DNA from: Nitrospinota bacterium
GTDB taxonomy: Bacteria; Nitrospinota_A; UBA7883; JACRLM01
NCBI GenBank assembly: GCA_015231995.1
Contig: JADGAO010000017.1
Coordinates: 1-24,075, forward strand
Direction of reading: 5' to 3'
DNA: 24,075 bases
The position numbers and the translations under genes are program-made. This document shows positions 1 through 7,747 of the stretch, piece by piece. The notes under the pieces are model-generated. The model worked only from the letters and a program-made list of their open reading frames with translations, searched no databases and was not told the DNA's origin. Each line of letters begins with the position of its first letter. The first letter of the stretch is position 1.

Positions 1-197
1 CGTCTGCGAAACCTAAAGGCCTGCTAAGGATAATGCCTCCTCAACCTGTGAAAGTCCAGAATGTTCCCAAGGAGGAAGCCACGCGCTCAACGAAACCCAA
101 GAGTTCCGCGGATATTCCCCGCGTTCAGGCTCCCGTGGTCAAGCAGTCCATTACAGTGGAGGCCCCCAAGGGCGGCAAGGTAAATAAAAGCGCCTGA
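1..197 (+). CDS. C-terminal tail of an unidentified protein (partial)
   Basis: An open frame enters from the left edge (first full codon at base 3) and runs 64 codons to a TGA at 195-197. The visible residues are rich in Pro, Lys, Val, Ala and Ser, with no hydrophobic segment, no cysteines and no recognisable motif. This looks like a flexible, basic, low-complexity C-terminal tail, and the family cannot be named from it. A hairpin terminator starts about 50 bases after the stop, so this gene ends its own transcript and is not part of the nuo operon. That it is real coding sequence is inferred from the uninterrupted frame and the terminator behind it. Confidence 0.55.
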   Translation, partial: SAKPKGLLRIMPPQPVKVQNVPKEEATRSTKPKSSADIPRVQAPVVKQSITVEAPKGGKVNKSA

Positions 198-249
198 TAT
201 AGTTTCACTTGGCGTTTGGCGTTGATATAGCTCTGATTTTTCACGTCTG

Positions 250-290
250 AGCGAACCGATAGAATAAATAGTTCATCGGTTCGCTATTTT
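250..290 (+). terminator. Rho-independent-type terminator after the upstream partial gene
   Basis: An 11-bp perfect inverted repeat (250-260 with 275-285, AGCGAACCGAT) encloses a 14-base A/T-rich loop and is followed by ATTTT and further T-rich sequence. It lies 53 bases after the upstream stop codon and just before the predicted nuo promoter, as expected for insulation of the two units. Confidence 0.6.
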
Positions 291-294
291 CGTC

Positions 295-323
295 TTGATT
301 CTCCAAGTCAATTCGTTTATAAG
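295..323 (+). promoter_or_regulatory. Candidate sigma70 promoter of the nuo operon
   Basis: TTGATT at 295-300 and TATAAG at 318-323 are separated by 17 bases, giving good agreement with TTGACA/TATAAT. Transcription would begin near base 330 and leave a leader of about 147 bases before the first ATG at 477. The leader holds a perfect 10-base palindrome, GACGCGCGTC (435-444), and a short GCGC stem-loop around 360-388. No open frame in it looks like a gene. The position immediately after a terminator supports the call; the operator, if any, is unknown. Confidence 0.5.
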
Positions 324-476
324 CATTGAGCCACGCGTATGTAGGGACCGTGGCAGTTACGCGCGAAGGGGACTTTCTCTTGCGCCTCCTTTAAAGATTT
401 CGGGCAAGCCTGGAAGAACAATTGGTGGTGGAAGACGCGCGTCCTGATGTTGGTTGTTGAAACCTGAAGAGGCCTG

Positions 477-2456
477 ATGAAGCTTCTTTTCAGCTCGTGG
501 TTCGGCGATATCGTCGACAACAGAGGCAAAGAGCCTTCCGATTACGCCGATGTCCGGGGGATAAAGCAATTCCCCGCCGACTTCGGCGGCGGCAGGACAG
601 CGACAGCCTATATGGGGTGGGGCGGGATAGTCCTTTTGTCCGAGCCGTACGACATCGTAGAGCTTACATACGAATACGCCAGGGCGCTTCAGGCAAGCTC
701 CTGCGCCAAATGTTTTCCATGCAGGACCGGCACCAAGGTTATCGAGGACATCCTGCTTGGGATTCTCGAAGGCAGGGGGACCGCCGAAGACTTGTCCCAT
801 CTCGCCCGGCTTTGCGATTCCGTATCGTCCAATTCCAAGTGCGGCATAGGCCAGCTTGGGCCGGTGGCTCTTGAGCACGCGCTAAAATATTTCGCCGGTG
901 ATTTTGCGAAATACATCTCGGGCGAAAGAAAACGAAGCGGTTTCCAATACCCCTGGAAAATGACGGCCCCCTGCACGTCGGCGTGCCCCACCGGGATGGA
1001 CATACCGCTGTATATAGAATACATAAAAGACGGCAACCCAGCCGGGTCGCTCTCGACGATACGGGAAGCCAGCCCGATGGCCTGCTCATTAGGCCGGGCC
1101 TGTTTCCACCCCTGCGAAAACAATTGCAGGCGCGCCAACGTGGATCAGCCTCTTGCGATTTGCAAGCTCAAACGCTTCGCGTGGGATTACGAGGATCTGC
1201 GCGACGCGGAAAAACCGGCCAACCCGAATAAGCACAAAAGGCCGGAGAAAGTGGCCATGATCGGCGCGGGCATAGCCAGCCTGGCCGCCGCCTACTACCT
1301 TGCCAACAAGGGGTATAGGGTCACGATATTCGAGAAGCTGGCCCGCTCCGGCGGCGCCATACGCACCGGCATACCCCACTATCGCGTGCCTAACGAGGCT
1401 CTCGACAGGGAGATAGCATATATCGTCAGCCTGGGAGTGGAGATCAAATACGGCGTCCATTTCGGCAAGGACGAGACTTTCAAAAGTCTGCGGGACAAAG
1501 GTTACAAGGTCATATTCCTCGGCACCGGCGGCGACCTTTCCAAAAAGATGGGGGCCGATGGCGAGGACGCAGGTTACGACGGATTCTACAACGGCATAGA
1601 CATCCTCAAACAGGTGAAAATCGGGACAGACCCGGTTCCCAAGCGCAAAAGGGTTCTTGTGGTCGGCGGCGGCAACACCGCGATGGACTGCGCCCGCACG
1701 TTCCGGCGCCTTGGGTCGGAGGTCATCATCGTTTACCGCAGGACGGAGAAGGAACTGCCCGCCGATCCGCACGAGGTTTACGAGTCCAAGGAAGAGGGCG
1801 TCCAGTACATGTTCCTGGAGGCCCCCACGAAGATCATCGCCCAGAACGGCAAGATCAGCGGCCTTGAGTGCCAGACGATGGAGCTTGGCGAGCCGGACGC
1901 TTCCGGTAGAAGACGCCCTGTGGCTGTCAAAGGGTCGGAGCATGTCATTCCCGCCGATTGCATAATCTCGGCGATAGGGCAGGATTGCGACATCTTCTAT
2001 CTCAAGGAAGACCCGAACATAAAGATAACCAAATGGGACAACCCTGTTGTCCATCCCGACACTTTGCAGTCCGATGTCGCCGACGTGTTCGCCGGGGGCG
2101 ACTGCGTGACCGGGCCGTTGACGCTTGTCATGGCTACCGGGCAGGGCAGAAGGGCGGCGCAGAGCATCCTGCAGTTCCTTGAAGGCAAAACCGTGGCGAT
2201 ATCCGACGAGCAGAGGGTGGAGAACCTGATAGCCGCCATAGGCGCATACGACAAGAAAGAGAAAGTCTCCATGCCCGGCGGGTGGAAACGGCAGGATATG
2301 CCCATAATCAGCCATGATTTAAAAGTCAACTCCTTCGAGGAGGTCGAGCTGGGCTATTCGCAGACGCAGGCGATGGAAGAGGCGGCGCGGTGTATGCGCT
2401 GTTACATCGTGGGGATGGCCTCGGTCACCAGCAAAGAAAGCGGGGAGGGCAAATGA
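477..2456 (+). CDS. SfrB-like NAD(P)H-oxidising flavoprotein: NuoF C-terminal Fe-S domain fused to a GltD-type oxidoreductase
   Basis: A 659-residue protein predicted to feed electrons into complex I. Residues 1-150 match only the C-terminal part of NuoF: SSCAKCFPCRTG (Cys76, 79, 82) plus Cys122 form an N3-like [4Fe-4S] site. The FMN and NADH domains of NuoF are absent. From about 160 it is a glutamate-synthase small-subunit (GltD) type protein: Cys166/170 and Cys203/209/213/217 as N-terminal Fe-S ligands, a FAD fold with GAGIASL (263-269, usually GxGPAGL), a second dinucleotide fold VVGGGNTAMD (395-404) followed by YRR (420-422) typical of NADPH users, GGDCVTGP (541-548), and CMRC near the C-terminus (639-642). 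The order matches Geobacter SfrB. An in-frame TGA at 465-467 forces the start at or after 477; GAAGAGG precedes it at close spacing. It overlaps nuoG by ATGA. The NADPH preference is inferred from the fold. Confidence 0.88.
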   Translation: MKLLFSSWFGDIVDNRGKEPSDYADVRGIKQFPADFGGGRTATAYMGWGGIVLLSEPYDIVELTYEYARALQASSCAKCFPCRTGTKVIEDILLGILEGRGTAEDLSHLARLCDSVSSNSKCGIGQLGPVALEHALKYFAGDFAKYISGERKRSGFQYPWKMTAPCTSACPTGMDIPLYIEYIKDGNPAGSLSTIREASPMACSLGRACFHPCENNCRRANVDQPLAICKLKRFAWDYEDLRDAEKPANPNKHKRPEKVAMIGAGIASLAAAYYLANKGYRVTIFEKLARSGGAIRTGIPHYRVPNEALDREIAYIVSLGVEIKYGVHFGKDETFKSLRDKGYKVIFLGTGGDLSKKMGADGEDAGYDGFYNGIDILKQVKIGTDPVPKRKRVLVVGGGNTAMDCARTFRRLGSEVIIVYRRTEKELPADPHEVYESKEEGVQYMFLEAPTKIIAQNGKISGLECQTMELGEPDASGRRRPVAVKGSEHVIPADCIISAIGQDCDIFYLKEDPNIKITKWDNPVVHPDTLQSDVADVFAGGDCVTGPLTLVMATGQGRRAAQSILQFLEGKTVAISDEQRVENLIAAIGAYDKKEKVSMPGGWKRQDMPIISHDLKVNSFEEVELGYSQTQAMEEAARCMRCYIVGMASVTSKESGEGK

Positions 2457-4981
2457 GCCACCACGATGCGGAGCAGGCTGTGGCCAAAGACGTGACAATC
2501 ATCCTGGATGGCAAGAGCGTGACCGTCCCGGCCGGGACGACCATCCTGTCCACGGCGCGAGCCAATGGCGTTGACATACCGACCCTCTGTTATTTGAAGA
2601 AGCTTAATCCCATAGGCTCGTGCAGGATATGCTCGGTCGAGGTCGAGGGGCTTGCCGATCCGATAATGTCGTGCGTGACACCGGTTTCCGAGGGGATGAA
2701 GGTCACGACGCAGAGCGACAAGCTTACGACATACCGGCAGGACATGCTCCGGTTCATTCTGACGAACCATCCGTTGGACTGCCCCGTTTGCGAGCGTTCC
2801 GGCGAGTGCCAACTGCAGAACAAAACTTTCGAGATGAAAGTCTTGAGCGCGTTCGCCACGGCGAATCCGAAAAAAGTTCCGAGAACCGACTGGAGCCTTC
2901 TAAGGTACGACAGGAACCTCTGCATCTTCTGCGAGCGGTGCGTGAAGGTCTGCTGGGAAGTTCAGGGGTTCGGCGCTCTGGCGATAGACGGCAACGGTTA
3001 TTCAGCCATCATCAAGCCTACTACCGGAGATCGGCTCGACTGCGATTTCTGCGGACAGTGTCTTTCGGTCTGTCCAGTCGGCGCAATATCTAGCGGCGTT
3101 GTCTTTTCTGCGCGGTCGTGGGAAGTCAAAAAAACGCAGACCGTTTGCCCGCACTGCGCGGTGGGTTGCTCCTTCCACGTCAATACGAAAAAAGAAGAGC
3201 TGGTCAGGATCACCTCCGATGACGACATCGGCGTAAACAACGGCAACCTGTGCGCCCGCGGCAGGTTTGGGTTCGGGTTCCACCAGTCCGAGGATCGGCT
3301 CACGGTTCCGTATCTCAAGAGCGGCGACGCGCATACCACGGTTTCTTGGGAAGTGGCGATGTCCGTATTGGCCGAGAAGCTCGGCGAGATAAAAGCAAAA
3401 CATGGCGCGGAGAGTATCGCCGTTATAGGCGGCGAGACGCTCTCCAACGAAGACGCTTACATTTTACAAAAAGTCATCCGCAATGGCCTGGGCGCGGAGA
3501 CGATTGACAACGTCTCGAATATGAGGAATCCCGCCCTGTGCGAGGGGATGTTCGACACATTCGGCGCGTCGGCTCCCATCGCCAGTTTCGAGCAGATAGA
3601 AAAAGCCGGGTCGTTTGTGTTCTTTGGTTGCGACGCGGAAAAAGAAAACCCGGTCATCGGCAACATGATCCGCCCGGTAATGCGGGATAAAGACACTCCG
3701 TTGTACATATTGAATGCGCGCAATATCTCTTTCACCCCGAAGGCGCGTATTCGGGCGAGGTTTAATTACGGCGCGGAAACCGCGCTTATCGCCGGGGTTA
3801 TCCGGGCGTTGACCGAAGGGCCGGGCGCAGTGAAAGCTGATGCGGAGTCCGTAAAAAGCGCGAACGCTATCAGCGTGGAATCCGCCGCCCGCGCAAGCGG
3901 AGTTTCCGCAGACGAGATAAAACGAATCGCGGACGGGCTTAAAAAAGCCGGTTCGCCGTTGATCTTCATGGGTAGCGAGGTTTGCAACCATCCGAAAGGC
4001 GTGGAGATCGTTAAAGGTCTGTCGAACCTGGCGGCCATTCTCGGCGGAAAAACCATACTCTACCGCGAATACTCCAACACGCAGGGCGTAAACGACATGG
4101 GCCTTGCGCCAGGTCATCTGCCCGGCTACGCGAAGGCGCAGGGCAAAGCGGCAAGCGGTGGCGATGTTTTCGCCCGCATTCTCGAAGGCAAAGTGAAGGC
4201 GGTCGTCATCGCAGGGGCGGATCCCGCCTCTTCGAATGCGGATACGGGCCGGGTGGCCAAAGCCCTGGCGGCGGCGCAGTTCGTGGCGGTGACTACCCCG
4301 TTCATGACGCAGACCGCGAAACTTGCCAACCTCGTCCTTCCATCCGCCACGGCTGTTGAGCGGGATGGGACGTTTACGAACAACGAAGGCAGGGTTCAGT
4401 TGATAAGGAAAGCCCTTTCGCCCAAAGGCGAGTCTAGGCCGGACTGGGTGATATTCCGCGACCTTGGCAGGATGTTGGGACAGGAAATGCATTACGGGAA
4501 TGCGTGGGACATCCTTTTCGAGATCGCCGGAAAAGTCCCCGGATACCAGGGCCTCACTCATGACGCGCTTGCCAAAGGCGGTCGGCTGGTTTCGTACCCG
4601 AACCGTGGCGGGAAAACCGGCGGGTTCGAGTTCGACGTCAAACCGCTGGATGCGGTCGGGGGGGATTACCCGGTCACAGCCATTGTCGGCAATTCGCTTT
4701 TCCATCTGGGCGTGTTCAGCGTCCATTGCTCCCCACTCAAAGACGCGGATGCTTCGGGATGGGTCGAGATCGGGGCGGAAGACGCAGGCGCTCTTGGCTT
4801 GGCCAACGGCGACACGGCGCAAGTGCAGTCGCGGACGGGCGCGATAAAGTTGAAAGTTAAAATCACGAAACGCTCGCCCAAAGGCGTGGTTTTCGTGATG
4901 AAGAACGACGAGAACGCGCCGGGTATGAGCCTTGCGCCCGCCGATGGCGGAGCCGTTTTCGTGAAGGTGAAAAAGGCGTGA
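2453..4981 (+). CDS. nuoG: NADH-quinone oxidoreductase subunit G (SfrA / formate-dehydrogenase-like form)
   Basis: An 842-residue Fe-S protein that should relay electrons from the flavoprotein to NuoI. N-terminal [2Fe-2S] ligands are Cys46, 57, 60 and 74; His106 with Cys110, 113 and 119 form the N5-type site. Two full ferredoxin motifs follow (Cys157/160/163/167 and Cys197/200/203/207), one cluster more than E. coli NuoG. Next come Cys232/235/239/267 (N7-like) and a molybdopterin-oxidoreductase fold to the C-terminus. At the position where formate dehydrogenases have the Mo-ligating Cys/Sec, an Arg appears by eye (RNPALCEGM), so this domain is probably structural, as usual for NuoG. ATG 2453 was chosen over an upstream in-frame start at 2390 because it overlaps the previous stop (ATGA) and follows GGGGAGGG. 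A 106-base gap, the longest in the operon, separates it from nuoA. Confidence 0.93.
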   Translation: MSHHDAEQAVAKDVTIILDGKSVTVPAGTTILSTARANGVDIPTLCYLKKLNPIGSCRICSVEVEGLADPIMSCVTPVSEGMKVTTQSDKLTTYRQDMLRFILTNHPLDCPVCERSGECQLQNKTFEMKVLSAFATANPKKVPRTDWSLLRYDRNLCIFCERCVKVCWEVQGFGALAIDGNGYSAIIKPTTGDRLDCDFCGQCLSVCPVGAISSGVVFSARSWEVKKTQTVCPHCAVGCSFHVNTKKEELVRITSDDDIGVNNGNLCARGRFGFGFHQSEDRLTVPYLKSGDAHTTVSWEVAMSVLAEKLGEIKAKHGAESIAVIGGETLSNEDAYILQKVIRNGLGAETIDNVSNMRNPALCEGMFDTFGASAPIASFEQIEKAGSFVFFGCDAEKENPVIGNMIRPVMRDKDTPLYILNARNISFTPKARIRARFNYGAETALIAGVIRALTEGPGAVKADAESVKSANAISVESAARASGVSADEIKRIADGLKKAGSPLIFMGSEVCNHPKGVEIVKGLSNLAAILGGKTILYREYSNTQGVNDMGLAPGHLPGYAKAQGKAASGGDVFARILEGKVKAVVIAGADPASSNADTGRVAKALAAAQFVAVTTPFMTQTAKLANLVLPSATAVERDGTFTNNEGRVQLIRKALSPKGESRPDWVIFRDLGRMLGQEMHYGNAWDILFEIAGKVPGYQGLTHDALAKGGRLVSYPNRGGKTGGFEFDVKPLDAVGGDYPVTAIVGNSLFHLGVFSVHCSPLKDADASGWVEIGAEDAGALGLANGDTAQVQSRTGAIKLKVKITKRSPKGVVFVMKNDENAPGMSLAPADGGAVFVKVKKA

Positions 4982-5063
4982 ATAGAGGCGGCCGGGGCGA
5001 ATTGACAAGGCAGGGTCGAAAAGATAGACTTTGCCAGCCCGCCCTCAGACCGGCTCTTTGGGG

Positions 5064-5078
5064 TCTCGTTTTACGAGA
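5064..5078 (+). promoter_or_regulatory. Small hairpin overlapping the nuoA ribosome site
   Basis: TCTCGT (5064-5069) pairs perfectly with ACGAGA (5073-5078) around a TTT loop. The 3' arm shares bases with the AGAAGG ribosome-binding sequence (5076-5081) of nuoA. It could lower translation of the membrane-arm genes relative to nuoG; this is an inference from position only. The rest of the 106-base nuoG-nuoA gap shows no gene. Confidence 0.3.
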
Positions 5079-5087
5079 AGGTGACAG

Positions 5088-5447
5088 ATGATCTTGAACC
5101 AGTACATTCCGGTTATTCTTATGATGCTGGTTGCGGCTGGCGTAGCCGTGGCCGTGCTGGGCCTCGCGGAGTTTTTGGGGCCGAAGGTCGTCTTCCGGGA
5201 GAAGATGGAGCCGTTCGAGTGCGGCGAAAACCCCATCGTCTCGCCCAAACAGAGGTTCTCTGTGCGGTTCTACCTCATCGCGCTGATGTTCATCATATTC
5301 GATATAGAAGCGGTCTTTCTGTTCCCATGGGCAGTCAATTTCCAGGCTCTTGGCCTGTTCGGGTTCGTGGAGATGATGATTTTCGTGTTCATACTTGCCC
5401 TTGGGCTTGCGTATGTATGGAAGAAGGGGGCGTTGGAATGGGAATGA
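5088..5447 (+). CDS. nuoA: NADH-quinone oxidoreductase subunit A
   Basis: A 119-residue membrane subunit of complex I, at the junction of the membrane and peripheral arms near the quinone channel. Three hydrophobic segments are visible (about 7-29, 62-82 and 88-110). Between the first two lies the family signature KMEPFECGENP (39-49), with the conserved acidic/Cys loop, and FDIEAVFLFPW (71-81) follows in helix 2. Length is normal for NuoA. AAGGTG (5078-5083) precedes the ATG. The stop overlaps the nuoB start region, so the two are translationally coupled. Confidence 0.96.
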   Translation: MILNQYIPVILMMLVAAGVAVAVLGLAEFLGPKVVFREKMEPFECGENPIVSPKQRFSVRFYLIALMFIIFDIEAVFLFPWAVNFQALGLFGFVEMMIFVFILALGLAYVWKKGALEWE

Positions 5448-5992
5448 CGCCGGAGGAAAAAGCGCTGGGAGACAGCGTTATTTTCACGCAGTTGGACAAG
5501 GTTATCGGATGGGGTCGGAAGTACAGCTTCTTCCTCTACCCGTTCATTACGGCATGTTGCGGAATGGAGTTCATGAGCGTGGCCGGGCCGAGGTACGACC
5601 TCGACAGGTTCGGCGCGGCTCTTCCGCGCTTTTCCCCGCGCCAGGCGGACCTGCTGATGGTCGTGGGTACGATAAGCCACAGGCAGGCGCCAATATTGGT
5701 GAAGGTCTATAACCAGATGACTGAGCCGAAATGGGTGTTCGCATTCGGCGCGTGCACGATATCCGGCGGCATGTACGACAACTACGCAACGGTACAGGGG
5801 ATAGACACCCTGATACCGGTGGACATCTACGTTCCCGGCTGTCCGCCAAGGCCGGAGATGGTGCTTGACGGGTTGATCCGCCTTCAGGAAAAAGTGGCGG
5901 GCCAGAGAGGCCAGATGGGCCTGCAGAAAGGTATCGCCCCTGTGGGCGAGGCGGACGACAGGATAGTCACCGGCGGCGAGGGTTCGATATGA
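5438..5992 (+). CDS. nuoB: NADH-quinone oxidoreductase subunit B
   Basis: A 184-residue peripheral-arm subunit carrying the terminal [4Fe-4S] cluster N2, which reduces quinone. The ligands are visible: the adjacent pair Cys40-Cys41 in TACCGMEF, Cys106 in FGACTISGG and Cys135 in VPGCPPRPE. Two start codons are possible, ATG 5438 and ATG 5444. The second gives an ATGA overlap with the nuoA stop, but 5438 is better spaced from AAGGGGG (5423-5429), so it is used here. The difference is only two residues. The C-terminal ~30 residues after the conserved core are Gly/Gln-rich and variable in the family. It overlaps nuoC by four bases. Confidence 0.96.
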   Translation: MGMTPEEKALGDSVIFTQLDKVIGWGRKYSFFLYPFITACCGMEFMSVAGPRYDLDRFGAALPRFSPRQADLLMVVGTISHRQAPILVKVYNQMTEPKWVFAFGACTISGGMYDNYATVQGIDTLIPVDIYVPGCPPRPEMVLDGLIRLQEKVAGQRGQMGLQKGIAPVGEADDRIVTGGEGSI

Positions 5993-6528
5993 ACTGGTGG
6001 GAGACTGGCGGAGTGGATTCGCCGGTGATGGCGAAGGTCAAGGAGCGGTTCAAGGGAACATCCACGCTGATCTTCACGCACAACTTTAAGGGCGACGACA
6101 CGATAGTCATCCAGCCGGAGGACGTTTCGCTTGTCATGGAGTTTTTAAAAGACGACCCCCAGCTTGCGTTCGACATACTTATGGACGTGACTGCGGTGGA
6201 CTATCTCAACGACCCGGATATACAGCCGTACCTTTCGGGGCTTGGGGCGCGGTTCGAGGTTGTGTACCACATCTACTCCGAAGAGAAGAACCATCGGATA
6301 AGGGTGAAGGCCCCGCTGAAGGCGGAGGAGCCGATCATCAACTCCGTCGCGTTCATCTGGCCGTCGGCGGACTGGTTCGAGCGGGAGGCTTGGGACCTTT
6401 ACGGCGTCGTGTTCCGGGGGCATCCGAATTTGAAGCGGATACTTCTTTACAAGGAATTCGTCGGGCACCCGTTAAGGAAAGATTATCCGAAAACCAAACG
6501 GCAACCGCTTATCGGGCCGGTGAATTGA
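5989..6528 (+). CDS. nuoC: NADH-quinone oxidoreductase subunit C (30 kDa)
   Basis: A 179-residue peripheral-arm subunit without cofactors that packs against NuoD. The family signature EREAWDLYGVVF (131-142) followed by GHPNLKRILL is intact, as is the C-terminal HPLRKDYP (160-167). It is a separate gene, not the NuoCD fusion found in enterobacteria. Its ATG overlaps the nuoB stop (ATGA at 5989-5992) behind GGCGAGGG. nuoD begins seven bases after its stop. Confidence 0.95.
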   Translation: MNWWETGGVDSPVMAKVKERFKGTSTLIFTHNFKGDDTIVIQPEDVSLVMEFLKDDPQLAFDILMDVTAVDYLNDPDIQPYLSGLGARFEVVYHIYSEEKNHRIRVKAPLKAEEPIINSVAFIWPSADWFEREAWDLYGVVFRGHPNLKRILLYKEFVGHPLRKDYPKTKRQPLIGPVN

Positions 6529-6535
6529 CAAGAAT

Positions 6536-7747
6536 ATGAGCGAACAGCCAAAAAAGGATTACGACTTCCACAAGGAGCACCACACCGAGCTGTTGACGGT
6601 GAACATGGGTCCGTCGCATCCGGCGACCCACGGCACCGTCAAGTTCATGCTGGCCCTTGATGGAGAGACGATAGAGAACATCGAGGTGGACGTGGGCTAT
6701 CTGCATCGCGGCTTTGAAAAGGAGTGCGAGGCGCAGACGTGGACAGGCGTTTTCCCGTACACCGACAGGCTCGACTACCTGGCCTCCGTCATCAACAACG
6801 TCGGTTACGCGATGACGGTGGAAAAACTCATAGGGATAACCACCCCGGAGCGTTGCCAGTACATCAGGGTCATCACTAGCGAGCTTGCGCGGATGGGCGC
6901 GCACTTCACATGTCTCGGCGCTGGAGCGCTGGAGCTTGGCGCGTTGACGGCGTTCATCTATTTCGTCGAAGCGCGGGAGATGGTGTGGGACTTGATAGAG
7001 TCCGTCTGCGGCGCGAGGTTGACCCACAATTATGTGAGGATCGGCGGGTTGACTTCCGACCTGCCCGACGGCTTCGCCGGGAACGTGAAAACCACGTTCA
7101 AGGAATGCCGCAGGCTCTGGATAGATTTCGACAAGCTTCTCACCAAGAACCGGATATTCCTCGACCGCATGAGGGACGTCGGCGGAATAAGCTCTGCGGA
7201 CGCGAAAGCCTGGGGTTTCACCGGGCCGTGCCTGCGGGCCGCAGGAGTGCCATACGACGTGCGCCGGGCGGAACCGTATCTTGTTTACGACCGCGTGGAT
7301 TTCGAGATACCGGTAGGCGAGACTGGCGACAACTACGACAGGTTCCAGGTGCGGCTCGAAGAGATCGAGCAGTCCATGCGTATCGTGGAGCAATGCCTTG
7401 TGCAGATGCCGGAAGGCCCGGTAAACGTCAACAACCCGGAGTGGCGCCAGCCGTCGAAAGATTTAAGCTCCGGCAATATAGAGTATATGATCCACCATTT
7501 CAAAAACGTGCTCGAAGGGATACACGTCCCCAAAGGCGAAGCGTACCAGGCGGTGGAAGGGGCTAACGGGGAACTTGGCTATTACATCGTCTCCAACGGC
7601 TCCGGTTATCCGGTGAAGATGCGGGTGCGCCCGCCCTGTTTCCCGATAACGTCGGCCTTGCCCATGCTGATCAAAGGCAGGCTCATCGCCGACCTTATAC
7701 CCACGTTCGATATGCTCAACCTCATCGGCGGGGAGTGCGACAGATGA
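6536..7747 (+). CDS. nuoD: NADH-quinone oxidoreductase subunit D (49 kDa)
   Basis: A 403-residue subunit that forms the quinone-binding cavity with NuoB; it descends from the large subunit of [NiFe] hydrogenases. Conserved blocks seen: NMGPSHPATHG (23-33, with the quinone-site His), GYLHRGFEK (54-62), YTDRLDYLA (75-83) and the C-terminal LPMLIKGRLIADLIPTFD. The hydrogenase Ni-ligand cysteines are absent, as normal for NuoD. The ribosome site is weak (GACAAGAAT), with the start seven bases after nuoC, so translation may rely on coupling. The stop overlaps the nuoH ATG. Confidence 0.97.
   Translation: MSEQPKKDYDFHKEHHTELLTVNMGPSHPATHGTVKFMLALDGETIENIEVDVGYLHRGFEKECEAQTWTGVFPYTDRLDYLASVINNVGYAMTVEKLIGITTPERCQYIRVITSELARMGAHFTCLGAGALELGALTAFIYFVEAREMVWDLIESVCGARLTHNYVRIGGLTSDLPDGFAGNVKTTFKECRRLWIDFDKLLTKNRIFLDRMRDVGGISSADAKAWGFTGPCLRAAGVPYDVRRAEPYLVYDRVDFEIPVGETGDNYDRFQVRLEEIEQSMRIVEQCLVQMPEGPVNVNNPEWRQPSKDLSSGNIEYMIHHFKNVLEGIHVPKGEAYQAVEGANGELGYYIVSNGSGYPVKMRVRPPCFPITSALPMLIKGRLIADLIPTFDMLNLIGGECDR

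Noticed and set aside
317..476. A possible remnant of nuoE or the nuoF N-terminus in the operon leader
   Set aside because: The frame of the first gene has a TGA at 465-467 and no frame in the leader shows Fe-S, FMN or NADH motifs.
1089..2315. A 408-codon open frame on the minus strand opposite the first nuo gene
   Set aside because: It is antisense to a clearly conserved flavoprotein; its translation has no recognisable motif and a skewed composition typical of shadow frames in G+C-rich genes.
2390..2452. In-frame upstream extension of nuoG (21 residues)
   Set aside because: It lies inside the previous gene, lacks similarity to NuoG N-termini, and the ATG at 2453 has both stop overlap and a strong ribosome site.
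3464..5008. A 514-codon open frame on the minus strand opposite nuoG
   Set aside because: It lies across the conserved NuoG coding region and has no domain signature; it is an antisense shadow of biased codon use.
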